Positions 8,169 through 8,355 of a stretch of 8,355 nucleotides of DNA are shown piece by piece (position 1 is the first letter of the stretch; each line of letters begins with the position of its first letter). This stretch comes from an uncultured Acidobacteriota bacterium (GTDB lineage: Bacteria > Acidobacteriota > Thermoanaerobaculia > UBA5066): contig CALFNC010000181.1 of the NCBI GenBank assembly GCA_937902605.1, positions 1 to 8,355 on the forward strand, read 5' to 3'. The notes under the pieces are model-generated. The model was not told the DNA's origin. It made no database searches and saw nothing but the letters and a program-made list of their open reading frames with translations. The translations under genes were made by a program, and so were the position numbers.

Positions 8169-8355
8169 TCAGGGCGTTGTGGCGGCGGTCGCGACCTCTT
8201 CCTCCTTGAAGAGGTCAGTAGAGATGTAGCGTTCGGAGGTGGAGGGGACGACGAAGATGATCAGCTTCCCTGCCGCCTCCGGCTTCTTGGCGTACTCCAG
8301 CGCCGCGAAGGCGGCAGCACCGGACGAGATCCCGCCGAGGATCCCCTCTTCCTTC
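8169..8355 (-). CDS. cysK: Cysteine synthase (O-acetylserine sulfhydrylase), C-terminal fragment
   Basis: PLP enzyme of the cytoplasm that makes cysteine from O-acetylserine and sulfide. Only the last 62 codons are in the window; the rest, including the PLP lysine, lies beyond the right edge. The visible part reads [18 protein letters not shown], matching the conserved GISSGAA segment of CysK/CysM, then [19 protein letters not shown], equivalent to the family's LPSSGERYLSTALF. The Gly of the usual GERY is replaced by Ser (PSTSERY). It ends [12 protein letters not shown] and stops with TGA at 8169. It is convergent with hsp20, with 73 bases between the two stops. CysK fits better than CysM, but cystathionine beta-synthase-like relatives share this region, so the exact subfamily is a judgement from a short piece. 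Confidence 0.88.
   Translation of the reverse strand, partial: KEEGILGGISSGAAAFAALEYAKKPEAAGKLIIFVVPSTSERYISTDLFKEEEVATAATTP

Overview
The window is ordinary bacterial chromosome from a GC-rich organism (roughly two-thirds G+C by eye). Genes are tightly packed, with strong G/C third-position bias. The presence of UppS, CdsA, Dxr (MEP isoprenoid route) and an RseP-type site-2 protease, together with ClpB and Hsp20, fits a diderm, GC-rich lineage. Acidobacteriota or a similar deep-branching soil or sediment group is my best guess, but this is inference from protein style and gene order and was not tested by search.

Layout. (1) Positions 1-4794 (4824 if an upstream ATG is used) hold a minus-strand operon transcribed right to left: truA (tRNA pseudouridine synthase), uppS (undecaprenyl diphosphate synthase), cdsA (CDP-diacylglycerol synthase), dxr (DXP reductoisomerase) and rseP (site-2 zinc protease, cut off by the left edge). 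cdsA and dxr overlap by 4 bases (GTGA). The uppS-cdsA and dxr-rseP gaps are 17 and 12 bases, so co-transcription and translational coupling are likely. (2) Positions 4795-4957 form an AT-rich divergent intergenic region (about 36% G+C over 4851-4940). It carries a candidate clpB promoter and a sequence resembling the HspR-binding HAIR element. (3) Positions 4958-8095 hold a plus-strand heat-shock pair, clpB then hsp20, separated by a 39-base gap with a perfect small stem-loop and a strong Shine-Dalgarno site. (4) Positions 8096-8168 are a convergent gap with two GC-rich stem-loops. (5) Positions 8169-8355 hold the C-terminal end of a minus-strand cysteine synthase (cysK type), entering from the right edge.

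How the genes work together. Dxr commits carbon to the MEP pathway that yields IPP. UppS polymerises IPP onto FPP to make the C55 lipid carrier for peptidoglycan and other envelope polymers. CdsA makes CDP-diacylglycerol for phospholipids. RseP performs intramembrane proteolysis, typically in envelope-stress signalling. The four form the widely conserved envelope-biogenesis cluster, here led by truA. On the other strand, Hsp20 holds unfolding proteins in a loose, accessible state and ClpB (with DnaK) extracts and refolds them, which makes a coherent disaggregation operon.

I found no convincing undescribed system. The items worth a second look are small: a HAIR-like operator over the clpB -35 box, a stem-loop next to the hsp20 ribosome site, an HEGGH form of the RseP zinc motif, a TTG start for cdsA, and an 11-bp tandem duplication in front of uppS.
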